Below are positions 26,240-35,100 of a stretch of 64,000 nt of DNA, piece by piece. Each line of letters begins with the position of its first letter. Within the stretch, counting starts at the first letter, position 1. The notes beneath the pieces were generated by a model that did no database searches, was not told where the DNA came from, and worked only from the letters and a program-made list of their open reading frames with translations. Position numbers and translations under genes: made by a program. Source of the stretch: Acherontichlamydia pituitae (GTDB lineage: Bacteria; Chlamydiota; Chlamydiia; Chlamydiales; Rhabdochlamydiaceae); the NCBI GenBank assembly GCA_019634675.1, contig JAHCAX010000002.1:248001-312000 (forward strand), read 5' to 3'.

Positions 26240-27001
26240 TTAATCTGTTGGACGCGGACCAAACATGAGTTCTGCTAAAGGAAGCAGATGTTGGTGCTCT
26301 GAACATAAGAAATTGGCCAGTACAAATAACTCTTCTCGTGAAGATCTATAAAAATTATCTCTTAGATAAGTCAATAAGAAATCAGATGAACTGTTATGGG
26401 AACCAGCCAACTCTTGAAAAACAAGGGGCTGCTGAGCGGGAATATTAAGAGAATTCCAAGTTCCTGATATGGAATGCGTCACTCTTTCAGGATTAGGAGG
26501 AACAGGAGAAAATAAATAGGTCGTAATTCCTAATCTATTAATATCTTGTAAATTTTCCCTATCGAGCACACCGGTTAAGGCCTGTTTGACAACGAGGTTA
26601 AAATCAGATAAATCCCTCGCAACATCGCTTCTAGGCATAGCTAAGATTCTTCCATTCAATTCAATGATGGCCACTGCTTTAAGCGGATAGGTCAAATCAT
26701 TTCGATCACATTGCGCATCGATGTAGGCATTTGCTTTTTCTGCGAGCCATTCGCGGGAAAATTCTGCCGGAGCATTCGATCTTACCCCAAAGAGGCTTAA
26801 GAAGATCTCTTTTATCCAATTGGCAAAACTTGACAAGCAACTGCATAGGGACGATGAAGGCTCAGCTTGCGTCGATTCCCGAAAGGAGTTGATCGAAGTT
26901 GGAGCTGCTGCAATTCCTTGCTGGGCAGCGGGTAAAGTCATTGAAGTGAAATCGGTCCGGTTCAAGTCTTGAGACTGTCGTTGACCAATCGGATTAGACA
27001 T
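26240..27001 (-). CDS. Unknown accessory protein, paralogue of the gene at 30,234
   Basis: 253 residues; I do not recognise the family. It aligns by eye with the 244-residue protein encoded at 30,234-30,968. Shared features are SFRESTQAEPSSSLC-CLSSF, a hydrophobic helix with Cys and Trp (FANWIKEIFLSLFGVRSN, about 58-75), and LTYPLKAVAIIELNGRILAM with PRSDVARDLSDFN (about 105-140). The last 100 residues differ. The Cys-x-Cys before the hydrophobic helix might be a lipidation or membrane-association site (speculative). A promoter-like TTGAAA-16-TATCAT lies upstream. Lack of a core role and the neighbours suggest an effector or accessory protein. Confidence 0.65.
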   Translation of the reverse strand: MSNPIGQRQSQDLNRTDFTSMTLPAAQQGIAAAPTSINSFRESTQAEPSSSLCSCLSSFANWIKEIFLSLFGVRSNAPAEFSREWLAEKANAYIDAQCDRNDLTYPLKAVAIIELNGRILAMPRSDVARDLSDFNLVVKQALTGVLDRENLQDINRLGITTYLFSPVPPNPERVTHSISGTWNSLNIPAQQPLVFQELAGSHNSSSDFLLTYLRDNFYRSSREELFVLANFLCSEHQHLLPLAELMFGPRPTD

Positions 27002-27031
27002 AAAATCTCTTTGTTCTTCATTTTCAAAAAA

Positions 27032-27059
27032 ATGATAGCACGCGTGAAATTTATTTCAA
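27032..27059 (-). promoter_or_regulatory. Candidate sigma-66/70 promoter for the 26,240-27,001 gene
   Basis: Reverse strand TTGAAA (27059-27054), 16-bp spacer, TATCAT (27037-27032), about 30 bp upstream of the start codon. Confidence 0.5.
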
Positions 27060-27171
27060 AACACAATAATTTACAAAGTAAATATCATAATAAATAGACA
27101 AAAAAAACAAACACAATATCAAACATTTATTTGAATGTCATTTTAAGCTCATTGGAATAAAATCATCTGAA

Positions 27172-27309
27172 ACTCGGTGTTCCACTTTTTTCGGGCCATA
27201 GAGGAATTTTTGATAAAATCAGATTAAAGAGCAGCCATCCAAACGAAAAGGATTGATAGGATGCTGTCATAAAATTTTCATTCGGCCTGAAAAAAGTGGA
27301 ACATCGAGT
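27172..27309. repeat. MITE-like element, family B, 26-bp terminal inverted repeats
   Basis: ACTCGGTGTTCCACTTTTTT continuing to GGGCC (27172-27197) pairs with 27284-27309 with two mismatches in 26 bp. The interior shares GGATTGATAGGATGC and a TCAGATTAAA-like segment with the element at 30,059-30,229. It ends 20 bp before the start codon of the hydrolase gene and could supply its leader or promoter. Confidence 0.8.
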
Positions 27310-27329
27310 GAAAATTATCCAGGTGCATT

Positions 27330-28526
27330 ATGTCAGTACAGCAAGCAAACTTCTCCCCTGTTCGCTACGAACCTGTTCATCAATTGGCAGCCCTTGAAAC
27401 AGACCCTTTAGATACTGAAATAGCCGTTACTGGCTCCTATGAAGAAATGAACAGCCTAAAAGGGAAGTTTGTCTATGCAATAACACGTCCCATCGCCATC
27501 GCTTGTTTTTATCCGTTGACATTCCCGAGCTTGCTCAATCTTAAAGGACTTGCGGGATCGGTCTCGTCTTGCCGCGAACTGCTGCAGGATTTTGGCGGAG
27601 AGTCCGTCCGCATCCGTTCGACAGATGGCGCTGAATTGGATGGGATGTTTTTTGATCCCTTGATTTTTCATGAAAGGAGACAGACTGCTTTCGATAAGTG
27701 GAAAATCCTGTTCGGACAACCTGATTTTGCACGATTAGCAACGCTTTTAGAAGTCGAGTTAGAAGGAGCTTCTCTGGGCCCTCTTATGGGCCTTCCTTCT
27801 GAGTTCCAATCCATTGAAGAAAGTGAGATCAAAGGCGTTGTCTGCACACTGGGCGCAGGAAGCATTTACGAGTTCAATCCTCAGGCTGCCTTGATGCAGC
27901 TTCTGCGCGGCCGTTTTGCTCTGCTGTTCAATTACCGAGGTGTCATGCAAAGCAGCGGTGTTCCCGATGGTAGAGCAACCTGCATCGATGGGCTGTACGC
28001 CACAAATTGGTTTAAAGAGCGCCTGCGCTGTGAAAATCACGAAGTGTGCGTGATGGGGACCTCAATGGGCTCTGGCGCTGCCATCTATACAGCGGCAAAA
28101 CTTCCCGGCGCAGACCTGATCATCGATAGAGGATTTTGCCGGATGAACGAGGTTTTCGAGACAAGGATCCCTTGCCTCCTTAGCCCTCTTAAATCACTGA
28201 CAAGCTTTGCCATTGAGACCTTTTACCGCTATCCGAATGAAGATCTGCTTCCCACTGTGCAAGGACGAGTCCTCATCATCGAAGCAGTAAATGATCAGCT
28301 GATCCCCTCGTCGCATGCAGAACGTCTGTTCCATATCCTTGTCCGTTCCAAAATCCCCCATGCAGAAAATGAAGAGATCGAGGCATTTGCCAGCCAATAT
28401 TGGATAAGGGCGCCTGGCTCCCATTCCAGCATTGCAGGCGGCGATACGGAGTATTCCTGGTATCGGGATCCAAATACCCAAGCACGCCTAAGCCAGTTTC
28501 TCACCAAGCCGATCGGTATTTCCTAA
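27330..28526 (+). CDS. Alpha/beta hydrolase, DUF818-like, paralogue of the 8,047 gene
   Basis: 398 residues. After a hydrophobic N-terminal region (about 48-70) comes a hydrolase domain: FNYRGVMQSSGVPDG, nucleophile elbow VCVMGTSMGSGAAIYTAAKL (Ser near 248), acid strand RVLIIEAVNDQLIPSSHAE (Asp near 323) and a late His in APGSHSSIAGG. The general plan matches the 394-residue hydrolase at 8,047-9,231. The start lies directly downstream of a family-B inverted-repeat element. Substrate is unknown; I relate it to the chlamydial CHLPS/DUF818 group from memory. Confidence 0.72.
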   Translation: MSVQQANFSPVRYEPVHQLAALETDPLDTEIAVTGSYEEMNSLKGKFVYAITRPIAIACFYPLTFPSLLNLKGLAGSVSSCRELLQDFGGESVRIRSTDGAELDGMFFDPLIFHERRQTAFDKWKILFGQPDFARLATLLEVELEGASLGPLMGLPSEFQSIEESEIKGVVCTLGAGSIYEFNPQAALMQLLRGRFALLFNYRGVMQSSGVPDGRATCIDGLYATNWFKERLRCENHEVCVMGTSMGSGAAIYTAAKLPGADLIIDRGFCRMNEVFETRIPCLLSPLKSLTSFAIETFYRYPNEDLLPTVQGRVLIIEAVNDQLIPSSHAERLFHILVRSKIPHAENEEIEAFASQYWIRAPGSHSSIAGGDTEYSWYRDPNTQARLSQFLTKPIGIS

Positions 28527-28765
28527 ACAGTTGGATCAATAAGGGCCATACAAAGTTAAAGCCCTTAACTAACCTTCTCCAAAGCTCAACATAAATCTAT
28601 CACATTGACTATCAATTAGATATATTAACAATTAACAAGACCGTTAAAGATTTACAGCCCAACCTTTAATTATTCAATTATTTTTAAAAAATTTATATTG
28701 AATAATAATAATTATTTTCATAAAATTGATTATTAATAAAATAATTAAAAATAAAACGGGGATTT

Positions 28766-30031
28766 ATGGCAATTATAGCAGCCGGTAATAATCAACAAAA
28801 CGCTCTCTCATACTTTGAATATTCACCTCAAGAAGTCATTTGTGAATTTACAAAATACATCAATAAGGTAAGCGATATTCGCAACCTGTCATTGGTCAGC
28901 CAGCGCTTTTTTCAGTCAATTTTCGGAAACAAATTTCAGATATGGCTAACACTTTTACAATCTCACTTCCCCATTTCCTTTCAAGTTAATCCGCATAACC
29001 TAGCGCCAAAAGACCTTTATCACCACTTGAAATCCATCGATACAAATATCAGGACAGGAACATATCAACTAAGAAGCTTATCCAACCATGGCAACATTAT
29101 CAAATGCCTAGAGATAAAAGATGGAAGGATCTATTCAGGTTCAGATGATGAGACAATCAAAATCTGGGACCTTAACAGCGGAGAACTGCTGCATAGCTTA
29201 GATAGCCATCAAGGATCCATCAGCTGCTTATGTGTAAATGATAATTGGCTCATTTCAGGTTCTCTTGACCGAACGATCAAAATCTGGGATCCGGCAAACG
29301 GCAAGCAGATTCATAGCTTAGAGGGCCATCAAGGGGCTATTAATTGCTTATCAATGAGCAATGCGGGGCTCATCTCTGGTTCGGCAGATGGCTCGATTAA
29401 AATCTGGGATCCTGTAACCGGCAAACAAGTTCATAGCTTGGATGGCCATCAAGGTCCGATCAGCTGCTTATGCGAACAAGATGGGATGCTTATTTCAGGT
29501 TCGTACGACCAAACTATCAAAGTTTGGGATCTTGAAACCGGCAAACTGCTTTATAGTTTGGATCAGCATCAAGGCCCTATCACCTGCTTAAAAGTAAAAG
29601 ATGGGCGGATCTATTCTGGTTCGAATGACCGAACTGTCAAAATCTGGGACCTTAAAAGCGGAACACAGCTCCATAGCTTCAACGGACATCTGCGTGCTGT
29701 CACTTGCCTTGAGGTAAAAGATGGGATGCTCATTTCGGGTTCAAGCGATGAGACGATCAAAATCTGGGATATTGAAAACAGTCAGCTGATTCATGACATA
29801 AAAGGTCACAAACGTCCCATTAGCAGCTTAATCGTAAAGGATGGAATGCTCTTTTCTGGCTCGTATGACCGGACCATCAAAGTCTGGGATCTTGGAAGTG
29901 GACAAATGCTTCACAGCCTGGACAGCCATAAAGGCCTTGTCAGCTGCTTAAGCTTAAAAGATGGGATGCTCATTTCAGGTTCGTCTGATAGGAAGATTAA
30001 AATCTGGGATTTTACTCCGCGTTCTATTTGA
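28766..30031 (+). CDS. F-box-like plus eight WD40 repeats, candidate host SCF-ligase substrate adaptor
   Basis: 421 residues. The N-terminus (about 19-63: SPQEVICEFTKYINKVSDIR, LSLVSQRFFQSIFGNKFQIW) fits the F-box pattern P-EV---I--Y----DI--LSLVS--F. Residues ~108-421 are eight WD40 repeats of exactly 40 residues, for example KDGMLISGSYDQTIKVWDLE and TGKLLYSLDQHQGPITCLKV. F-box/WD40 proteins such as Fbxw7 and Cdc4 bring substrates to SKP1-CUL1 ubiquitin ligases. A bacterium has no such ligase, so a host target is likely (inference). Regular repeat spacing and DNA-level similarity of the 120-bp units point to recent expansion. A long AT-rich leader precedes it. Confidence 0.85.
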   Translation: MAIIAAGNNQQNALSYFEYSPQEVICEFTKYINKVSDIRNLSLVSQRFFQSIFGNKFQIWLTLLQSHFPISFQVNPHNLAPKDLYHHLKSIDTNIRTGTYQLRSLSNHGNIIKCLEIKDGRIYSGSDDETIKIWDLNSGELLHSLDSHQGSISCLCVNDNWLISGSLDRTIKIWDPANGKQIHSLEGHQGAINCLSMSNAGLISGSADGSIKIWDPVTGKQVHSLDGHQGPISCLCEQDGMLISGSYDQTIKVWDLETGKLLYSLDQHQGPITCLKVKDGRIYSGSNDRTVKIWDLKSGTQLHSFNGHLRAVTCLEVKDGMLISGSSDETIKIWDIENSQLIHDIKGHKRPISSLIVKDGMLFSGSYDRTIKVWDLGSGQMLHSLDSHKGLVSCLSLKDGMLISGSSDRKIKIWDFTPRSI

Positions 30032-30058
30032 GAATCGCCTGATTAGGATGTTAGCAAA

Positions 30059-30229
30059 ACTCGATGGTCCGCTTTTTTGGGTCCAGAGGAGAATTATTGA
30101 CAAAGTCAGATCAAAGCTTAATTGATCAAAATGGGGAATTTCATAGTGAATAGCTATGAGAGACAAGGAGGATTGATAGGATGCACTCATTTAATTCTCC
30201 CCTGGCCTCAAAAAAGGGAAGATCGAGTT
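30059..30229. repeat. MITE-like element, family B, ~42-bp terminal inverted repeats
   Basis: The left end ACTCGATGGTCCGCTTTTTT, through GGGTCCAGAGGAGAATTATT, is an imperfect inverted copy of the right end (30190-30229; reverse reads ACTCGATCTTCCCTTTTTTG, then AGGCCAGGGGAGAATTA). The interior shares CAGATCAAA and GGATTGATAGGATGC with the copy at 27,172-27,309. It fills the gap between the convergent WD40 gene and the next gene. Confidence 0.8.
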
Positions 30230-30233
30230 ATAC

Positions 30234-30968
30234 CTAAACAGTCCCTGTGGTTGTTTGTCCAGGAAATAAGAACCTGCCTAATTCTTGCAATAGTTCCCTA
30301 TTGCGATCTGCGTGGATGATAAAGTATTGGGCAACTTCCCTTGCACCCATTGCATCTGCATTTCCATTGCCTCCAGTTTCTACTCCAGTCCTTAAGTTGA
30401 TCCCGTTGTCAAATGACCGCATCGCATAGACAGGAGCTGCTGAAATTGAGCTTGTGTTGTTCAGAAAATGGGTCTCAACACCTAATGCGACCTCTCCCTC
30501 TAAATTTTGCGTTTGAAGAACTTGCCTCAACATTTGCTTAGCTTCGGCTTTGAATTCTGTAAGGTCTGCCGCAACATCGCTGTGCGGCATAGCGAGAATC
30601 TCATCATTGAAACGAATCGTGACCAATGCTTTGAGAGGAAATGTTAGATCCGTCTGATTGAATTGGATATCGATGAACCGATCCCCTTTTTCGATCAATC
30701 TTTCATGAGTGATGGCTGTTTCGGGAGCTGCTTCTATTTGATTTGCCCTTGCGCCAAAACAGCTCAAGAACATCTCCCTGATCCAATTCACAAAGCTTGT
30801 AAAACAACCGCATAGGAACGAAGGGGCTTCTGCGTGAGTAGACTCGCGCATCGAGCTGATGGTCGTTGGGTCTGTTCCAATTCCCCGTTGAATAAGAAGC
30901 ACTTCGCTCCCATCCAAATGGTTGTTGTTGATCTCGTAGGCTTGTTGACGGCTTACAGGAGTTGACAT
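30234..30968 (-). CDS. Unknown accessory protein, paralogue of the gene at 26,240
   Basis: 244 residues from the ATG at 30968, preceded by GAGGT; an upstream start would add a spurious hydrophobic leader. It shares with the 26,240 gene the order MRESTHAEAPSFLCGCFTSF, WIREMFLSCFGARANQ and LTFPLKALVTIRFNDEILAM followed by PHSDVAADLTEF. The C-terminal third is unrelated and ends in AREVAQYFIIHADRNRELLQ. I do not recognise a domain. The stop codon lies 3 bp from a family-B element. Confidence 0.65.
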   Translation of the reverse strand: MSTPVSRQQAYEINNNHLDGSEVLLIQRGIGTDPTTISSMRESTHAEAPSFLCGCFTSFVNWIREMFLSCFGARANQIEAAPETAITHERLIEKGDRFIDIQFNQTDLTFPLKALVTIRFNDEILAMPHSDVAADLTEFKAEAKQMLRQVLQTQNLEGEVALGVETHFLNNTSSISAAPVYAMRSFDNGINLRTGVETGGNGNADAMGAREVAQYFIIHADRNRELLQELGRFLFPGQTTTGTV

Positions 30969-31110
30969 CACGACCTCATTTTTAAAATTTGAAAAAGGAT
31001 AGCATAGCAAGTATAAACAGGCTATAAGAAACCATTTTTCCAACAACACTTTTCAGAATTAATTTCAGATAAACAATAAACAACAACCCATAAAATTATA
31101 TTTATTATTA

Positions 31111-31875
31111 TTAATTTGAAGAGGACAAAAAACTCAGCGAATAGACTTCTTTTGGAAAAAATCCTTGCAGTTGCTCGCAGGCTTGTTTTCGCTCCTCTTG
31201 ATCGGGATTCAGGCTAACGAGGAGGATCGCCTTGTCGGAAAGATCTTCCTTTTTGTAAAGCGATGCCGAAAACCGAGTCGGCTTTTGCTTAGAATCGAGG
31301 GCGCCAAAGTAGGCATAATCGATCGATTTCTTGAGAGCATTGCAATAAGGCCTTCCGAAAATCTTGGCTGTTTCCAAAGCCACTTGGCGCGTCAGTTTTC
31401 CTTGTGGATGTAAGGATGGAAAAAGATGAGTTGGACAGGAGATGATCCAATCGGGAATAGGCCAATCCAATTTGTTGTGCTGCATGACCATCAGCGAAGC
31501 GATCGTTTTGGCAAGAGCAGCTTCCCCTCGTTGCAAATGGGTCAGCAGAGCAAGGGGCGGCCCATAGTTCTCGCACGCTGCCGCATGACGTTTAAAGGGA
31601 GGGTGGTAAGAGAAACAGTTGCGGCACATCCCGGTGTGCTCGATTTGCGCGAAGCAGCGGGTGCACCGATGTTCCTGATCTAATAGGGTGAGGTGTTCGA
31701 GGCACGATTGGCAAAACAAGCAGCGCAGATGGTTCGTCCTCTGCTGGCAACAGAGGCAAAGAGGCGGATAGACGACCTCGATCAGTTTTTGACAGGCCTT
31801 CAGAAGCTGTCCTAAAACCCTGCTTTTGTTTTTTGGATTCTTTTTGTGATCTTTCATATCGGACTTCTCACTCAT
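31111..31875 (-). CDS. ComF-family protein with degenerate phosphoribosyltransferase motif
   Basis: 254 residues. A basic N-terminus is followed by two Cys-rich zinc-binding clusters (YPPLCLCCQQRTNHLRCLFC, HRCTRCFAQIEHTGMCRNC), then GPPLALLTHLQRGEAALAKT and CPTHLFPSLHPQGKLTRQVA, matching ComF order. The final PRPP-binding motif, normally LLVDDVxTTGAT, is replaced by ILLVSLNPDQEERKQACEQL: the acidic pair and Thr-Gly are lost, so phosphoribosyl transfer is unlikely. ComF takes part in DNA uptake in competent bacteria; its role in chlamydiae is unclear. The start codon lies inside a perfect 16-bp palindrome. Confidence 0.8.
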   Translation of the reverse strand: MSEKSDMKDHKKNPKNKSRVLGQLLKACQKLIEVVYPPLCLCCQQRTNHLRCLFCQSCLEHLTLLDQEHRCTRCFAQIEHTGMCRNCFSYHPPFKRHAAACENYGPPLALLTHLQRGEAALAKTIASLMVMQHNKLDWPIPDWIISCPTHLFPSLHPQGKLTRQVALETAKIFGRPYCNALKKSIDYAYFGALDSKQKPTRFSASLYKKEDLSDKAILLVSLNPDQEERKQACEQLQGFFPKEVYSLSFLSSSN

Positions 31876-31888
31876 GTGTTAACACATG
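31873..31888. promoter_or_regulatory. Perfect palindrome over the comF-like start codon
   Basis: CATGTGTTAACACATG is a perfect 16-bp palindrome that includes the start codon (reverse strand, 31875). It could be an operator or a structure that masks initiation. Confidence 0.4.
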
Positions 31889-31950
31889 CGCTCGTCGTCC
31901 AAACGACTAAGGTCTTATGAAATCTCATTAAAAAGAATCTCAAAAAACTA

Positions 31951-32119
31951 TACCGCAATCGGTCAAGTTCTGTGAATTTGGACTCTGCGAGACAAAGCCA
32001 AATCGAAGCTTTGCGCTCCGAAAGACGAAGCCCTTCCCCTAGCGGGAAGGGTGAGGATGAGGATCGATTTGGCAAAGTCGCAGCTAGTCCAAATTCACAG
32101 AACTTGACCGATTGTGGTA
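31951..32119. repeat. MITE-like element with ~40-bp terminal inverted repeats
   Basis: The left end (31951-31990) contains CAATCGGTCAAGTTCTGTGA, then ATTTGGACT. The right end (32079-32119) is its inverse over 33 bp with one mismatch, plus TCGCAGCT against CTGCGA further in. The interior has AAAGCCAAATCGA against its inverse, and a CTTCCCCTAGCGGGAAG hairpin, so the whole element could fold into a long cruciform. No coding sequence. Confidence 0.85.
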
Positions 32120-32161
32120 TAAATAGCATAGTTTTAGGACAGCTTCTCAGGAACATCTTCT

Positions 32162-35100
32162 TTAATATTTCAGTCCGTAGCGAGGCTTATCGAGCGTTCC
32201 TCTTACGGTCAAAGTTAATGCCTCGGTCAATTTCAAGACCACATCCTGGCGCATTTTGATATCGATGTGGATGTTGCCGGAAAGATCGATAAAGGCGGTC
32301 TGATCGGCGGGAGAGAGGAAGAACTGGGCCCGTTTGCCATCGCTGAACGAGTTCTTCATGTTGACCAAGTAGAACTTATCGCCGCGCAGCTCGATATCGA
32401 TCTCTCCTTGAATGGGCGTTAATAGACCTGGATCCAATCCGAAGTTCTTGATCATCTCGATCGGCGTTTCAAAGAGGGTCGATTCTTTTTTGAACGCGTT
32501 AGTGAAGTTCAAATGCCCATCTCCCATCCAGCCGCGGGGATCGTTGAGATCGCCTCGGATCTCGCTCAAGCTCAAATTGCGGATCACAAGCGGCTTCACC
32601 ATGGCATCGCGGCTGCCGATTTTTTTCATGAGGCTCGGCTGAAGGTCTTTGATCTGGAGAAGGGGGATGTGAAAGGACCATTTTTGATTGGAGGCGTTAT
32701 GGTCGATCGCAATCTTTTTGATCTGGAAAAGGCCCGCCTCGTCATCGATCCCCAGTTTGGAGATCTGGATCGATTGAGGCGTCGCCTCAATGACAGCGCG
32801 CAATCTTTCGAACTGATAGCCAAGCAGTTCAAATTGCCGCCCCATCAATTGCCCGTTCAACTGGAACCCTTTTTTGGAATCGTTCCATAGGACGAGGTCC
32901 CCTTGGAACTCATACCCTTTGCCTAGTTTTAGGTTCTTGAACTTCTCCTTCATCTCTTTAGGGAAAAAGGCATCGAGGCGCGATCCGTCGATATTGATGT
33001 TTCCCGTTAGAACGGTCGCGTTCGAGAGCTGGGAAGAGGTCGCTTTTTTGAGCTGGACGTCGATGCCGCAGGCGGAACCTTGGATGCTCTCCCAACAAAG
33101 AGCTGTCCCGTTGGAGCGGAACTCAGCCTGGATCCCTTCAGGTTTGACATGGTCGCAAACATGCAGCGATCCGACAGGAGCGCCTGTCAAGTCGACATTC
33201 AAACTTCCCCATAGAGGCTGTTCGTTCAAGGCTGTCTTAAACTGGCATTGGAGCTTGGCATTTTCATAGCTGATCCCGATATTCTGCAGCGAGAAGATCT
33301 GATCTTTCATGCCATAGCGGCCGTCGCGCAAACTCCCCTTGAACAGAATTTCATTTTTCGAACTGTGCAGATCTCCCCTTCCTTCAAGGAAAGATTCGAA
33401 GTAGAACTGCTTCATATCGGAAGAGACCCATTTCGCATCGATGGCACGCTGGACGGCCTCGGGAGAAAGAGAAAATTGGATCTCGCTGAGATCGTACTGA
33501 TCGTTTTGGATGACAGCGCTTGCTTTGATTGCTCCCAAATAGTGCATCGAGCCTTTGATATAGAGCTTGGACTCGATCCCTTTGAGATGCAACCCTTGGC
33601 CGTCCACATAGCAAAAGCGCAGCGGTGTTTCCTGTTTGACTAAGACATTGAACGGAAGGTTCGTGTCCGCAACGGCTGTGCACTCTCCTTCAATTGTCGG
33701 AGATCCAACCTGCCATTTGGCGCGTGCGCTGAGCGCAAAGGCGCCTTGGGATAAGGACTTGAACTTGGGATCCACCGCGCTCAGCGCGCGCAAATCGCCT
33801 TGGAAAGAATCGATTTCGATGCAAACGTTCTTCTGGTCGCGCAAATAGGCTGCGCTTCCTTTCCAAAAGAACTGGTTCCAGCTCCCTTCGATCTGAGAAA
33901 ATGAGACCTTGCGATCGCCCACATCGAGCATGGCTTTTGTGTTGAGGCCGTCGGCATGGAGCTGCTCGATGATCCAACGGTTGTTCTCCTTCTTTCCAAT
34001 CAAGCTGAACTGATCGATCCGCTTTCCTTTGATCGACAGGTCTTTTCCATGGGCCTTAAAGTTGAACACTTTGCCTTCCCATTTCATATCGGTCTTCACT
34101 TCCCCTTCCAATTGCCAGGCATCTAGCTCATTCGCATCAAACTCAGCAGAGGCAAACAATCCGGAGGACATGATGAACTTCAGCTGTTTCTGAAGATCTT
34201 CGATCTTGATGATCGGGCGCATCTCAAAAAAGAGGAGTTTCCCATCGCGGCTAAAGACGACCTTGCCCATTTGCAGTTGCGTGCCGTAGAAGTGGGTCGA
34301 GTTCCGGTCGAACTGCAAGTCCCATCCCAGTGAAGGATTGAGGTCCAGCTGCCCATTGAACCTGCCGATCTCTTTTTTTGCATCGTGGATCTTGATATCG
34401 AAAAGGGCGGAGCGCTCAGGATTGAATTTAAAATTGTCGATCTGGACTTGATAGGCCGAGCCGTCGGCCAGCACCCAGGTCCCTTTGCCGTTGTTAACGA
34501 CCATCTCGCCTAAATAAGCATCGTAATGCAGGATGCAGCTTGCATTCGAAAGGTAGCTGTGCGCGCTAAGAGGGATATGCAAGTTGGAAAACTCTCCTCC
34601 GAACGCCCATTGGGTTCTGGCCTCTTCTCCACGCACTTCGCTCGCAAGGGCCAATCCTCCTTGACCGCTGATGAACTTCCCTTCAAGCTCGCCCAAGGAG
34701 GAGAGCTTTAATTGAGGAAAATGGCGGGCCACTTCCTGCAATGAGGAAAGGTCCCCTGCAATGCTCTTCGTTTCAACCATCAGGTCAAAATCATCAGCGC
34801 CCAGCAGGCGCACTGCAACATCTCCTTCGATTTGCAGTCCATGGCAAACAGCATTCAATCCGTCAGCTTGGACGATACCGTCTTTGATCTGAATATTGCC
34901 GTGAAGCTGCTCAAAATTGAGGTTGAGGTTTTTATGGACAAACGTCCCTGATTGGACTGGAAGATCGCCTATTAAGCGATGGGTATTGACATCATAGGAA
35001 AAAAGGGCCCTTCCTTCCGTTTGGAGGAGTTGAGGGTCTTTTTCGCCAAGCTGGGGCAGGACCAGCGCAAACCAGGGATGGTCGAGGCGAATGGCCTCTC

